64,000 bases of DNA from Clostridium sp. CF012 (GCF_018861755.1 NZ_JAHLEF010000009.1:62001-126000), one strand, 5' to 3'. Counted from the first letter of the stretch, positions 39,421 through 49,402 are shown. The notes: a model not told the origin generated them from the letters alone. Numbers and translations are program-made.

Positions 39421-42030
39421 ATGAACATATTTTATAAACAAACATCAGAAGAGGCGTTGAAAACTCTGGGAGTTAATGACAAAGGACTAAATGACCTTGA
39501 AATAAAAAACCGGCGAGAAAAACAGGGCTTTAATGAATTAACTGAAGGCGCTAGAAAAAGCAACCTACAGGTATTCCTGGAACAGTTTAAAGACTTCTTA
39601 GTACTAATACTTTTAGCTGCTGCCATTATATCAGCCTTCCTTGGGAAGTTTGAGAGTACAATTGTTATAATTGTAGTTGTTGTTATAAATGCGATTCTTG
39701 GAACTGTTCAGCATGTTAAAGCAGAACAATCTTTGAAAAGTCTTAAGGCACTCTCCTCACCCACAGCCAAGGTTTTAAGAAATGGGCAAAAGCTAGAAAT
39801 TCCTTCAAGAGAATTGCTAGTTGGAGATATCTTGTATTTAGATGCAGGAGACTATGTAAGTGCTGATGGAAGAATAATTGAAAATTACAGTCTTCAGGTA
39901 AATGAAAGTTCTTTAACAGGCGAATCTGAAAGTGTTTTAAAAACAACAAATATAATAACAGAGACTAATGTATCAATTGGTGATAAAAAAAATATGGTGT
40001 TTTCCGGAAGCTTTATAACCTATGGAAGAGCTTTAATTTTAGTCACATCTATTGGAATGAAAACAGAGTTAGGTAAAATAGCTAACCTTTTAGAAACTGC
40101 AAAGGAAAAGAAGACGCCATTACAAGTTAATTTAGACAACTTTGGAAAAAAACTTGCCTTTGTTATACTTGCAATATCCGCCCTTATTTTCACCCTGAAT
40201 ATATTTAGAGGCTACGAAATTATTGACTCCTTCATGTTTGCAGTATCCCTTGCCGTCGCTGCAATACCTGAAGCCTTAAGTTCAATAGTAACAATAGTTC
40301 TAGCCATTGGAACTCAAAAGATGTCTCGTGAAAATGCTGTTGTAAGAAAGCTTCATGCAGTTGAGAGCCTAGGAAGTATTTCAGTAATATGCTCAGATAA
40401 AACTGGAACGCTAACACAGAACAAAATGACTGTTCAAAAGGTATATGTTGATGAAAAAGTAATATCACATGATAAACTCAATCATGATAATCTTTTGGAA
40501 AAGAATCTTGTACTAATGGCACTATTATGTAATGATGCTATAACGGTTAAAGACAAAGAGATTGGAGATCCCACTGAGGTTGCACTTGTAAACCTAGGTG
40601 AAGTATATGATTTAGACGAGCTAGATATCAGAAAAGACTATCCAAGGGTTTCTGAAGTACCCTTTGATTCTGATAGAAAGCTAATGAGTACAGCAAATAA
40701 ACTTAAAGACAAAACCTTTATGATAACCAAGGGTGCACTTGATGTACTTTTATTAAGAACTATAAGTATTGTTACATCAAGTGGAGTTAAAACGCTGACC
40801 GAGAATGATAAAAAAGAGATTGAAAGAGTAAATATGGAGTTTTCCGAAAGTGGTCTCAGAGTTTTAGCCTTTGCTTATAAAGAAATAGAAACCGGAAAAA
40901 CATTAGGTACTGACGATGAAAACGACTTGATATTCGTAGGTCTAATTTCCATGATGGACCCACCAAGAATAGAATCTGCTACAGCAGTTGCAGACTGTAT
41001 AAGATCTGGCATTAGGCCAGTAATGATAACTGGAGATCATAAGATAACTGCTTCTGCAATAGCTAAACAAATAGGTATTTTAACTAATGATTCTGAAGCT
41101 ATAGAAGGCTATGAAATTGACTCTTTAAGTGATGAAGAGCTTAAAGCTAAGGTAGAGAGCATTTCTGTATATGCAAGAGTCTCCCCTGAGCATAAGATAA
41201 GAATAGTAAGAGCATGGCAAGAAAAAGGAAATGTAGTTGCAATGACAGGTGACGGTGTAAATGATGCTCCTGCACTAAAACAAGCAGATATTGGTATTGC
41301 TATGGGAATAACAGGTACTGAGGTTGCTAAAGATGCTGCTTCTATAGTACTTATGGATGATAACTTTTCAACCATTGTAAAGGCAATTTCCAATGGAAGA
41401 AGTATATATTCAAACATAAAAAACTCAATTAAATTTTTATTATCTGGAAATACCGCAGCTGTAATTTCTGTACTTTATACTTCACTTGCAGCGCTACCAA
41501 TGCCTTTTGCACCAGTACATCTTCTATTTATCAACCTGGTTACAGATAGTCTTCCAGCTATTGCAATAGGACTTGAACCTCATAATAAGAATATAATGAA
41601 TGAAAAACCTAGAAGTATAAACTCACCTATATTAAATAAATCCTTTTCAATAGAAGTACTAATTGAAGGATTAATTATTGCACTAGGTACAATGACAGCA
41701 TTCCATATAGGATTATCAACCGGTGATACCTTAATTGCAAGCACAATGGCATTTGCAACACTGTGTTTATCAAGACTGCTCCATGGATTTAACTCTAGGT
41801 CACAGGAATCCATATTTAAAATAGGAGTTTTCTCAAATAAATTTTTGTGGATTGCAACCATACTCGGGTATTTACTTTTAGAATTTGTTTTAAGCTTCAA
41901 GCCACTTATGGGAGTTTTTGAGGTAGCTCCACTAACTTTAAATCAGCGTGCTATAGTATACGGACTTTCATTTATGCCTCTAATTCTGATTCAAATATAT
42001 AAACTATTATTTGTAAAAGCTAATAAGTAA
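39421..42030 (+). CDS. P2-type cation-transporting ATPase (Mn2+/Ca2+ efflux)
   Basis: An 869-residue SERCA-like pump. The actuator loop is SLTGESE, the phosphorylation site SDKTGTLTQNKM has D326, and the hinge is MTGDGVNDAPALKQADIGIA. M4 carries AAIPEALSSIVTIVLAIGTQ and M6 NLVTDSLPAIAIGLEP, the ion-site helices of P2A pumps. Family members export Ca2+; placement behind a Mn2+ riboswitch indicates Mn2+ detoxification, as proposed for YoaB-type pumps. It has a GGGGG ribosome site and is monocistronic. No missing catalytic residue. Confidence 0.92.
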   Translation: MNIFYKQTSEEALKTLGVNDKGLNDLEIKNRREKQGFNELTEGARKSNLQVFLEQFKDFLVLILLAAAIISAFLGKFESTIVIIVVVVINAILGTVQHVKAEQSLKSLKALSSPTAKVLRNGQKLEIPSRELLVGDILYLDAGDYVSADGRIIENYSLQVNESSLTGESESVLKTTNIITETNVSIGDKKNMVFSGSFITYGRALILVTSIGMKTELGKIANLLETAKEKKTPLQVNLDNFGKKLAFVILAISALIFTLNIFRGYEIIDSFMFAVSLAVAAIPEALSSIVTIVLAIGTQKMSRENAVVRKLHAVESLGSISVICSDKTGTLTQNKMTVQKVYVDEKVISHDKLNHDNLLEKNLVLMALLCNDAITVKDKEIGDPTEVALVNLGEVYDLDELDIRKDYPRVSEVPFDSDRKLMSTANKLKDKTFMITKGALDVLLLRTISIVTSSGVKTLTENDKKEIERVNMEFSESGLRVLAFAYKEIETGKTLGTDDENDLIFVGLISMMDPPRIESATAVADCIRSGIRPVMITGDHKITASAIAKQIGILTNDSEAIEGYEIDSLSDEELKAKVESISVYARVSPEHKIRIVRAWQEKGNVVAMTGDGVNDAPALKQADIGIAMGITGTEVAKDAASIVLMDDNFSTIVKAISNGRSIYSNIKNSIKFLLSGNTAAVISVLYTSLAALPMPFAPVHLLFINLVTDSLPAIAIGLEPHNKNIMNEKPRSINSPILNKSFSIEVLIEGLIIALGTMTAFHIGLSTGDTLIASTMAFATLCLSRLLHGFNSRSQESIFKIGVFSNKFLWIATILGYLLLEFVLSFKPLMGVFEVAPLTLNQRAIVYGLSFMPLILIQIYKLLFVKANK

Positions 42031-42130
42031 TATAACTAACGTCTAGAATTTCATTTATACCATATTAGTGATTTTCCTATGATAATTAAGAAACTTAATG
42101 AAACGTCTTCTTATAATAAAACAGGGTGAC

Positions 42131-42155
42131 AACCACTTATCATGTGGGTGCCACC
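42131..42155 (+). repeat. Dispersed palindromic repeat, copy I (degenerate)
   Basis: AACCACTTATCATGTGGGTG followed by CCACC: several mismatches but the same layout. It is in front of the chemoreceptor 3' end. Confidence 0.55.
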
Positions 42156-42197
42156 CTTCTACTTTATACATAATATTGTCATCCTAAGGCTTGAAAA

Positions 42198-42217
42198 CTT
42201 GCCACACGGATGGCATC
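42198..42217 (+). repeat. Dispersed palindromic repeat, copy J
   Basis: CTTGCCACACGGATGGCATC, 5 bases from the chemoreceptor stop codon, GGCATC end facing it. Confidence 0.75.
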
Positions 42218-42222
42218 TTTAA

Positions 42223-43983
42223 TTAAACCTCAAATGCATTTACTGCATCTCTAAGCTTTTCTGCAAGACTCTTTAAGTCTTGAGTGTGTGATAAAATTTG
42301 TTCTACACTTGCCAATTGCTGCTCAGTTGTAGCAGAAACCTGCTGAGTTGCAGCTGAATTTTGTTCCGTTGAAGCTGAGAGTGTCTCTAAAATTTCGATT
42401 AAATCATTTTTTTCTGTTTCCATTTCAAGACTATAGCCCTTAATGCTTGTCATGTCTTTTGAAATCTTATCTATAGACTTTAATATATCAACAAATATAC
42501 TTTTAGCATCTATTACAGACTTACTTTGTTCTTTTGCTATGGTCTTTCCTTCTTGCATAGCTTTAACTGCATCTTTTGATTTTTCCTGTATTCCGTTGAT
42601 TAATTCTCTGACTTTTCCGGCAGATATAGCAGACTGTGAAGCCAGCTTTCTTACTTCTTCAGCAACTACAGCAAATCCTTTTCCCTGCTCACCCGCTCTA
42701 GCTGCTTCTATAGCCGCATTTAGAGCCAATAAATTGGTCTGCTCTGATATCTGGCTAATGGCTTCAGTTATTGCTCCAATTTCTACTGAGGTTCTATCAA
42801 CCTCCAATATTATATTACTAGCCTTTTCAACAGCCTTGCTGTTTTCTTCTGATTTTACTAAAAGCGATTCAATTGCCTGAAGTCCCTTACCCCCTATATC
42901 AGCAGTGGATGCTGCAACCTCATTAGTTTTTACAGTCAGTTCTGTAACAAGTTCTATTTTACCTGATAAACTCATAATCCTATTAACTCCATTTTCAGTT
43001 TCCTTAGCTTGTTCGCTTGAACCTCTTGCAATCTCTTCGACTGAAGCTGCAACCTCATTAATAGCGGCTGTGTTTTCATCAACAATTCTGTCTAGCACCT
43101 GTGAAGAGTTAAATACAACAGTAGCCGAATTTTTTACTGAGCCTATTAATTCATTTACGCTCTTAACCATCCTATTAAATGATTCATTTAACTTTCCAAT
43201 TTCATCTTTATTTTTTATATTCAAATCTGGAATATTTAAATTACCCGAGGCTACAATATCTACAGCTTTACCAATTTTTTTAATTGGACGGGAAATGTGC
43301 TCTGCAAATAGTATAATTACTGCTGAGCCTAAAACAATTACTGCTAAAAGTACAATAAGCGTACTTTTAAGAATCTTATTTGACCCCACGTTAAAATCAT
43401 TCATATAGGTTCCTGCACTAACAACCCAGCCCCAATTAGGATCTGTCTTTTGGTAGGTTATTTTGTTTGAAATCTTCTCTGAATTAGGAAGAGTCCACCA
43501 ATAAGTCAAATACCCTCCACCATTATTTCCTATTTTAATTTGATTCTTAACCAAATAACTGCCATCTTTTTTATCTTTAACATCTATTACGCTCTTACCC
43601 TCTAGTGTAGGATGCACTGCCTCAACACCCTCTTGAGTGTATGCCAACAAATATCCGCTTTTCCCAAGGCTCAAATTTTTATTAATAGGCCTTGTGCCGT
43701 CTGAATTCCTTTTACCTAACATATACTCCCTAACTCTCTCTTGTGCTTCATCCAGGGTTAACTTGCCTCCAGCTACAAGCTTTTGATTTTCATCAATTAC
43801 CTGTAACGTCATTTCCACGCTGTTTTTTAATAATACCTTTCCACTTTCTTGAAGTTCTTTTTTAGCAACCTCATAGCTTATTATACCTAATGTAAATACA
43901 GGTATAAGTAAGAGTAACCCTGTCACCATGATAAGTTTTTTCCTAATATTCAATCCGCCTGTTTTCTTTGGTGCTTTTTTCAT
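42223..43983 (-). CDS. Methyl-accepting chemotaxis protein (single Cache sensor)
   Basis: A 586-residue transmembrane chemoreceptor. TM1 is near 17-36, followed by an extracytoplasmic sCache-like domain ([40 protein letters not shown]), TM2 near 208-228, a HAMP domain, and the signalling domain with the hairpin tip [20 protein letters not shown] followed by [18 protein letters not shown]. Cache domains of this type often bind carboxylates or other small metabolites. It stands alone; the window's other chemotaxis gene is cheV at 57879. Confidence 0.92.
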   Translation of the reverse strand: MKKAPKKTGGLNIRKKLIMVTGLLLLIPVFTLGIISYEVAKKELQESGKVLLKNSVEMTLQVIDENQKLVAGGKLTLDEAQERVREYMLGKRNSDGTRPINKNLSLGKSGYLLAYTQEGVEAVHPTLEGKSVIDVKDKKDGSYLVKNQIKIGNNGGGYLTYWWTLPNSEKISNKITYQKTDPNWGWVVSAGTYMNDFNVGSNKILKSTLIVLLAVIVLGSAVIILFAEHISRPIKKIGKAVDIVASGNLNIPDLNIKNKDEIGKLNESFNRMVKSVNELIGSVKNSATVVFNSSQVLDRIVDENTAAINEVAASVEEIARGSSEQAKETENGVNRIMSLSGKIELVTELTVKTNEVAASTADIGGKGLQAIESLLVKSEENSKAVEKASNIILEVDRTSVEIGAITEAISQISEQTNLLALNAAIEAARAGEQGKGFAVVAEEVRKLASQSAISAGKVRELINGIQEKSKDAVKAMQEGKTIAKEQSKSVIDAKSIFVDILKSIDKISKDMTSIKGYSLEMETEKNDLIEILETLSASTEQNSAATQQVSATTEQQLASVEQILSHTQDLKSLAEKLRDAVNAFEV

Positions 43984-44124
43984 TAATCGTATCCCCCTAT
44001 ATAATAATAGTTTCCTTTATTATCGGCATGTTATGAGCCTTACTTTAGTTCCGGCTATTCCTCATTTCCTTTTGAATCTTAGAGTTTATATTTTGAATTT
44101 GTAGTATATTTTCACTTAAGCTAC

Positions 44125-44157
44125 TTGACAATACAAAGTACACAGGTTAATATTAAC
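44125..44157 (+). promoter_or_regulatory. Promoter and candidate PadR operator
   Basis: TTGACA (44125-44130), 17 bases, TAATAT (44148-44153). A perfect 12-base palindrome GTTAATATTAAC (44146-44157) overlaps the -10, fitting autorepression by the PadR protein encoded next. Confidence 0.65.
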
Positions 44158-44192
44158 ATATAGCTATTATGTTATACAAAGTAGGTGACGAA

Positions 44193-44513
44193 TTGGCAAG
44201 TGATACGCAAATACTAAAGGGGTTATTAGAGGGTTGCATTTTAAAAATAGTTAAAGAAAATGAAACTTACGGATATGAAATATGTGAAAGATTAGTAACC
44301 TACGGCTTCAAGGATATAACAGAGGGAAGCGTTTACCCTATATTAATAAGATTGGAAAAGAAAAAATTAATATATTCTGTTTTGAAAAATTCTCCTTTTG
44401 GACCTAAGAGAAAATATTATTATTTAACGAATGAAGGCGCAGAGGAACTCCAAATCTTTGCTCTTTCATGGAAGGTCATAAAAACAAATGTAGATAGGGT
44501 ATTTGGGGAATAA
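44193..44513 (+). CDS. PadR-family transcriptional regulator
   Basis: A 106-residue PadR winged-helix protein: ILKGLLEGCILKIVKENETY, GYEICERLVTYGFKDITEGS with VYPILIRLEKKKLI, then PKRKYYYLTNEG. I choose TTG 44193, because AGGTG (44183-44187) is correctly spaced and the product then starts as usual for the family (MASDTQILKG); ATG 44169 has no ribosome site. It is followed after two bases by a membrane protein gene, the common PadR/membrane-target pairing. Confidence 0.85.
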   Translation: MASDTQILKGLLEGCILKIVKENETYGYEICERLVTYGFKDITEGSVYPILIRLEKKKLIYSVLKNSPFGPKRKYYYLTNEGAEELQIFALSWKVIKTNVDRVFGE

Positions 44514-44515
44514 TT

Positions 44516-45217
44516 ATGATTAGAACTTTTATATTAATGTTTAAAAGAAACAAGCTCACAAAGGAACTGAATGATAGAGACTTAAATAATTTTAATGATA
44601 TTACTAAGTACATTGGAATGTCATCTTTAAGTCCAATAGAACAAGAGGTAGTGTTTCAACAAGTACTAGATATGATATTACAAGCAAAAAGTAAAGGAAA
44701 ATTTGCAAGTGAAGTTATAGGTGATGATATCAAAGGTTTTTGTGATTCAATAATTGAAGAGTCAAACTACAATAGAAGCGTTTTTCACAAATATTTTAAT
44801 TATATAGAAATTATTTTGCAAACAGGATTCATTTACTATTTAATGATGTTTATATTTAATATAATCTTAAATGGATGGGATAATTCTTTTAAAAACCAAG
44901 ATATGTTTTATATGGATATAGTCACCTTCCTATCTATGTTCGTAGTTATATTGCCACTAAGCGTTATGATACGAAAGAAGCAATTTTTCAAAGGAAAGAA
45001 GAACAAAATAGATTATTATTGGGTATTTTGGGCTATATGCGCATATTTAGTTTTTACTGTATCGGATACGGTTACGAATAAGTTTCCACAATTAGCTGGT
45101 ACACATATAATCCCATATGAGCATAAAATCTTTTTATTAATTATATTTTTAATAGCCTTTGGACGCGATATATGTAATCTTATAAAAAGTATTAGTAAAA
45201 ATTTTCATGAAAAATAA
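44516..45217 (+). CDS. PadR-associated membrane protein (DUF1129-like)
   Basis: A 233-residue protein. The N-terminal ~90 residues are cytoplasmic and helical (LTKELNDRDLNNFNDITKYI, SPIEQEVVFQQVLDMILQAK), the type of domain found in proteins paired with PadR regulators. Four transmembrane helices follow (about 105-220). Function unknown. It starts two bases after the PadR stop, so it is in its operon and probably a target of its autoregulation. A palindromic repeat follows 53 bases after its stop. Confidence 0.7.
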   Translation: MIRTFILMFKRNKLTKELNDRDLNNFNDITKYIGMSSLSPIEQEVVFQQVLDMILQAKSKGKFASEVIGDDIKGFCDSIIEESNYNRSVFHKYFNYIEIILQTGFIYYLMMFIFNIILNGWDNSFKNQDMFYMDIVTFLSMFVVILPLSVMIRKKQFFKGKKNKIDYYWVFWAICAYLVFTVSDTVTNKFPQLAGTHIIPYEHKIFLLIIFLIAFGRDICNLIKSISKNFHEK

Positions 45218-45270
45218 GTAATTATTTGTACAAGAGGAAAGCTTTAATATGAATTCTAATTAGAAATTTA

Positions 45271-45290
45271 GGTGCCACCCACGTGGCACC
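45271..45290. repeat. Dispersed palindromic repeat, copy K (exact palindrome)
   Basis: GGTGCCACCCACGTGGCACC has exact 8-base arms around CCAC. It lies between two convergent gene ends, 4 bases from the mutS2-like stop. Confidence 0.9.
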
Positions 45291-45294
45291 CCTT

Positions 45295-47202
45295 TTAGTT
45301 TTCCCTACTACTTCTTATTTCCTTTTGAATCTTTTTCAATGCCTTCTTCGATCCCCTCTCAAGGTCTCTTTCTAATTTTCGCTTTTCATAATCCACAAAT
45401 AATACATTGAAATCATAATCCTCTGGGTATAAATCTTCAGCCTTCAGCTCTAGTTTTATCCTTTTTTCGTTTACCTCTAGGAAGTCATCTTTATATAACA
45501 CTGTTATATTATTAAGGGTGTTCACTTGCTTATAAACAATGGCAAAGTCCATATATTCCATAAGAAACACCCTATCACCTATTTTGTACTCATAAGTTTT
45601 GCTGCTAATAATATCTTCTTCATCTTTTTTCTTTTTAACCTTACTATCTTTTATTAAATCTAAATTGTAATTCTTATCCTCCGCATATTTTTTTGCTTTT
45701 TCAAGAATAGAATCTCTTATGCCCATTTTCTTAGAAATCCAAAGTGCATTACTCTCTCCTGATTTGCCTGTAATTAACTTGTACAGAGGCTCCAATGTAT
45801 CATTTTCAAACTGCATTGCTGCATTTTCAAAGTCACTATGCCTTTTGGAAAAGTTTTTAATTTCTCCATAATGAGTGGTGGCCATTATAATGCAGCCTTT
45901 ATGATAAAGCTCTTCGAGTATTGCAATAGCAAGACCGGCCCCTTCATTAGGCTCAGTTCCACTTCCTATCTCATCACATAATATTAAAGAAGATCTATTG
46001 CTACTATTAATTATCTCTGCTAAATTTTTTACGTGTGAAGAAAATGTGCTTAAGGAATTTTCTATGCTTTGATCATCTCCTATATCTACAAATATCTTTT
46101 CAAACACAGATATTTCAGTGCCATTTTTAGCTGCAATATGAAGTCCTGATTGTACTGCTAACGTTAATAGTCCAACAGTTTTTAGAACTACAGTTTTACC
46201 ACCGGCATTAGGCCCTGTTATTATTAAAGCCCTATAATTTGTTCCAATGTTAAAGTCTAGTGGTACTATATTCCCTTTTAATAGTGGGTGCTTGCCACCA
46301 GCAATATTTATATATCCATAATCATTAATTTTAGGCTTTATTCCCTCTATGGCTCTACTATATTTAGCCTTAGCAAAAATCATATCATACTCTGCTATTG
46401 CTTCTATATTAATTTTAATTTCCTTTGAATTATCAAATACTAATCCAGTTAAATGCGATAATATTTTATATTCTTCCATGCCCTCCTCAGATTTTAATAC
46501 TACCAACTCTGCTGTATTTTTTGATATAACACTTGGCTCTATAAATACTGTGCACCCTTTAGATGAAGTTTCTACAATTGTCCCTGGCACCTGATTTTTA
46601 AAGGCTGCCTTTATAGGAATTGTATATCTACCATTTCTCTTGCTTACAAAAAATTCTTGTATATAAGTTTTATTCGTACTATTTTTTAAAAACTTCTCTA
46701 ATTGATCTTGTATTTTACTTTCTGCATTTTCTATATATCTTCTGATTTTTTTAAGCTCTTTACTAGCATTTGAATCTACTAAACTACCTCTTATAGAAAA
46801 TTCAATTTCTTCCTCTATGGATTTAAATTCTGTAATTGAATCCCCATAACGGCTTAAAGTAGGAGCGTACAACTCTTTTCCCTTCATAAAATCTTTAATT
46901 TTCCTACAACCTCTTAAAAAGTTACAAAGCTTTGTTAACTCCTCTGGCTCTAATATTGCTCCTTTTTCCATGTTCTCAATAATATTTTTTATATTGAATA
47001 TTCCTTCTAATGGAATGTGCCCAACCGTATCTAGTAAGGATCTTCCCTCACTAGTTTCGCTTAGCCTACTCTCCACAACTTTTAAACTTGTGCTTGGCTT
47101 TAACCTATCTATTAGATTTTTTCCTAGTCCGCTCACACAATAAGACTTTACTATTTCCTTTAACTCATTATATTGCAATTTATTAAAAGTATTTATATTC
47201 AT
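45295..47202 (-). CDS. MutS2-like ATPase lacking the Smr domain
   Basis: A 635-residue MutS-family protein. The lever/clamp region (NTFNKLQYNELKEIVKSYCV to about 290) is followed by the ATPase with Walker A ITGPNAGGKTVVLKTVGLLT, Walker B LILCDEIGSGTEPNEGAGLA and the trans-acting MATTHYGEIK. The C-terminal ~110 residues are charged. Full MutS2 is about 780 residues and ends with a KOW-Smr nuclease part, missing here, so this is a MutS2 paralog. Full MutS2 acts at collided ribosomes and recombination intermediates. An attenuator-like leader with a small ORF lies upstream. Confidence 0.85.
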   Translation of the reverse strand: MNINTFNKLQYNELKEIVKSYCVSGLGKNLIDRLKPSTSLKVVESRLSETSEGRSLLDTVGHIPLEGIFNIKNIIENMEKGAILEPEELTKLCNFLRGCRKIKDFMKGKELYAPTLSRYGDSITEFKSIEEEIEFSIRGSLVDSNASKELKKIRRYIENAESKIQDQLEKFLKNSTNKTYIQEFFVSKRNGRYTIPIKAAFKNQVPGTIVETSSKGCTVFIEPSVISKNTAELVVLKSEEGMEEYKILSHLTGLVFDNSKEIKINIEAIAEYDMIFAKAKYSRAIEGIKPKINDYGYINIAGGKHPLLKGNIVPLDFNIGTNYRALIITGPNAGGKTVVLKTVGLLTLAVQSGLHIAAKNGTEISVFEKIFVDIGDDQSIENSLSTFSSHVKNLAEIINSSNRSSLILCDEIGSGTEPNEGAGLAIAILEELYHKGCIIMATTHYGEIKNFSKRHSDFENAAMQFENDTLEPLYKLITGKSGESNALWISKKMGIRDSILEKAKKYAEDKNYNLDLIKDSKVKKKKDEEDIISSKTYEYKIGDRVFLMEYMDFAIVYKQVNTLNNITVLYKDDFLEVNEKRIKLELKAEDLYPEDYDFNVLFVDYEKRKLERDLERGSKKALKKIQKEIRSSREN

Positions 47203-47330
47203 TTTTATCTCTCCTCATAATGAACTTGTTGTTCAATGAAGATACAAATTCCTGGATAGATTTCATTACCACTCTCTGTATAGGAATGGTGTTAACTTAT
47301 TTTACAAATATTTTTATTTATTTGCAAAAT

Positions 47331-47357
47331 AAAAAAGCCGTGGATACCTCCACAGCT
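47331..47357 (-). terminator. Terminator within the mutS2-like leader
   Basis: AGCTGTGG and CCACGGCT (minus strand) with a 6-base loop and T6. It lies about 130 bases before the start codon, so it must be bypassed for expression. Confidence 0.75.
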
Positions 47358-47371
47358 AAAAATACGTAACT

Positions 47372-47458
47372 TCATAAAGGATAGAACAAACTATCTTTTA
47401 TTAGTATAACGGTACTTTGCGGAATTGTATCTTCATAGATCCTACTAAATAAATCCAT
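47372..47458 (-). CDS. Small ORF in the mutS2-like leader (28 residues)
   Basis: The minus-strand frame starts at ATG 47458 and reads MDLFSRIYEDTIPQSTVILI plus KDSLFYPL, ending 15 bases before the terminator stem at 47331-47357. The nearest G-rich site (AAAAGGGGTG) is about 20 bases upstream, which is far. Position just ahead of an internal terminator is what a leader peptide for ribosome-controlled attenuation would have. The rest of 47459-47781 has no other recognisable element. Confidence 0.4.
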   Translation of the reverse strand: MDLFSRIYEDTIPQSTVILIKDSLFYPL

Positions 47459-47781
47459 AACAAATAAAGGTATACTACACCCCTTTTGAATGATTTATTT
47501 AATTGTAAAATTTAATCTATTTGGATACTAACACGCTCATAAAGCACCTCATTCTTTTATTTTAACAAAACCTATCTAATACTATTTTATTACATTTTCA
47601 TATGTATTGTCAACTACTAAACTTGCCACAATCTATTATTTAAAGGAGTGAAAATTTTATATGAATAATAAAACTTCAACTATTGCTAAGTTTAAAAGTT
47701 AAAATTATTTATGTTATAATAAGAAATGTTTATTATAGTAATATAATTCATTAATAGGTAATATTAAGGAGTTAGAGTTGT

Positions 47782-48582
47782 ATGAATAAATCTAAACTAT
47801 TTAGTAACACACACATTAAAATTATTTTAATTGTTCTTGTATTTGTAGGCGCATTCTCAATTTTTAAGTATAAAAAATACTATGAAGCCAATGTAATAAG
47901 ATTCAAAAATGAAAATTTTGAAAAGTTAGTCAGAATGACTATTCGCAAGCCTAAAGGATATATCTTTAAGAAGGACTTAGAAAACATAAAAAAGTTACAA
48001 GCTAGTTTCGGAAAAATATCTGATTCATTCCATACAGCTATACCATATAAAATCACCGATTTAGATGGAATACAATATTTTAAAGATTTGGAAACTGTAT
48101 GACTTGCAAGAAATGATATTACCGATATATCACCCTTAAGTAATTTATCAAAGTTAAAACAACTAGATTTATCATCAAATCTAGAATTAACAGATATATC
48201 GCCATTAAGTAAGTTATTAAATTTAGAGTATCTAAATATATCTTCAATTAAAGAATTAACGAATATAAAGGCCTTAAGTAAATTAACTAAATTAGAATAT
48301 TTAGATGCCACTAACAATAAGATTAAAGATGCAACCCCCTTATCTACTCTTCCTAAAATAAAGACATTGAGATTATCAATTAATGAAATCGAAGATATAA
48401 GCAGCCTAAATAAATTATCTAGCTTAACAAATTTGCAATTAGGAGCAAATAAAATCAAAGATGTAAGACCTTTAAGCAATATGACTCACTTAAAAATATT
48501 AAAATTAGAAAAAAATCCTATAGATGATTTTAGTCCTTTGGATAATTTGAAATCCGTAAAAATTAGTAAAGAAATACAGTAA
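47782..48582 (+). pseudogene. Leucine-rich-repeat surface protein broken by an in-frame TGA
   Basis: The frame starts at ATG 47782 with an N-terminal membrane anchor (IKIILIVLVFVGAFSIF, about residues 12-28). It meets TGA at 48100-48102 (codon 107) and stays open afterwards to 48582. The downstream part holds about six 22-residue internalin-like leucine-rich repeats (LARNDITDISPLSNLSKLKQ, LDATNNKIKDATPLSTLPKI, LGANKIKDVRPLSNMTHLKI). The stop falls exactly where the first repeat starts. Intact length would be 266 residues. Ribosome site AAGGAG is intact. Nonsense mutation or sequencing error. Confidence 0.85.
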
Positions 48583-48600
48583 GCTTTTGTTCAAAAAAAC

Positions 48601-48627
48601 CTTGCCACTCACCACGTGGATGGAACC
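48601..48627 (+). repeat. Dispersed palindromic repeat, copy L
   Basis: CTTGCCACTCACCACGTGGA followed by TGGAACC. It is 31 bases before ATG 48659, with the GGAACC end facing that gene. Confidence 0.8.
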
Positions 48628-48658
48628 TAATTATTTATAGGTGAAAGGATGATTCCAT

Positions 48659-49231
48659 ATGAATATCACAATCTCACAAGACAAAATCGAATATTTTCTT
48701 AATAACTACTTTAAGCAATTATGGTTTAAATTTTTTATTTTCCAAGAGATAATTTGGATTTTAGTTTGTTACTTTGAGCACTACTACATATTAAGTTCTA
48801 TAATACTGTCCTTTGTAATTATTATTAGCTCTTTTCTTACTTCTAAGTTTCTTCACAAAGAAAACCTAAAACTCATTGTGGAATTTTATGGTAAAAACAA
48901 TATAAGATTTAAGGCTAATAAAAAATCCAATAAAGAAATAACTTTAATATGTAACCTTAAAAAATTTAATGGTCCGACCTTTGGTGCTCTTACTTTAAAT
49001 TCTAACTCATTAATGTTTACACCCTTTAAAGAAAACCTTAAAAACGAAAAATTTATTGTAAATAATATTAAAAATCCTAATGTTCATATATCTGTTGTTA
49101 ATGTAATGAATTCCTTGATTAATAAAGTATTTTTCAAAGGGAATCTATGCTGTTTAGAGCTTAAATTTGATGATAAAAAGTTTGTATTACAAATGCCTAA
49201 GGATGATTCAATTAAATTATTATTTGAATAG
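48659..49231 (+). CDS. Hypothetical membrane protein
   Basis: A 190-residue protein with two N-terminal transmembrane helices (WFKFFIFQEIIWILVCYF, YILSSIILSFVIIISSFLTS; about 22-62). A soluble ~125-residue C-terminal part looks beta-rich (LIVEFYGKNNIRFKANKKSN, GALTLNSNSLMFTPF, CLELKFDDKKFVLQMPKDDS), possibly a PH-like fold. I do not recognise a family. The ribosome site is GAAAGGATG. It is monocistronic, followed by a bidirectional terminator. Confidence 0.65.
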   Translation: MNITISQDKIEYFLNNYFKQLWFKFFIFQEIIWILVCYFEHYYILSSIILSFVIIISSFLTSKFLHKENLKLIVEFYGKNNIRFKANKKSNKEITLICNLKKFNGPTFGALTLNSNSLMFTPFKENLKNEKFIVNNIKNPNVHISVVNVMNSLINKVFFKGNLCCLELKFDDKKFVLQMPKDDSIKLLFE

Positions 49232-49310
49232 CTGAATAACAAGAGGAGTATGTTAAAACTTGGTGTCAGCATATAACTAGGATTTAGACCCTATTCAAAT
49301 TTTTAATATA

Positions 49311-49360
49311 AAAAGAGCTAAAGTTTATTTTATTAATTTAAAATAAGCTTTAGCTCTAAT
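49311..49360. terminator. Terminator between the hypothetical membrane protein and the ABC exporter
   Basis: AGAGCTAAAGTTTAT and its near complement ATAAGCTTTAGCTCT with AT-rich flanks and loop. Confidence 0.7.
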
Positions 49361-49369
49361 TTAATTATG

Positions 49370-49398
49370 CACTTGCCATTTGGATTCCAGCAGCACCT
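49370..49398 (+). repeat. Dispersed palindromic repeat, copy M1 (degenerate)
   Basis: CACTTGCCATTTGGATTCCA then GCAGCACC: a decayed copy next to M2. Confidence 0.45.
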
Positions 49399-49402
49399 TC
49401 AA

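Noticed and set aside
44169-44192. ATG 44169 as the start of the PadR gene
   Set aside because: No ribosome site upstream; TTG 44193 has AGGTG at the right distance and gives the usual family N terminus.
47622-47630. CTTGCCACA as another copy of the palindromic repeat
   Set aside because: Only the left half matches and no right arm follows.
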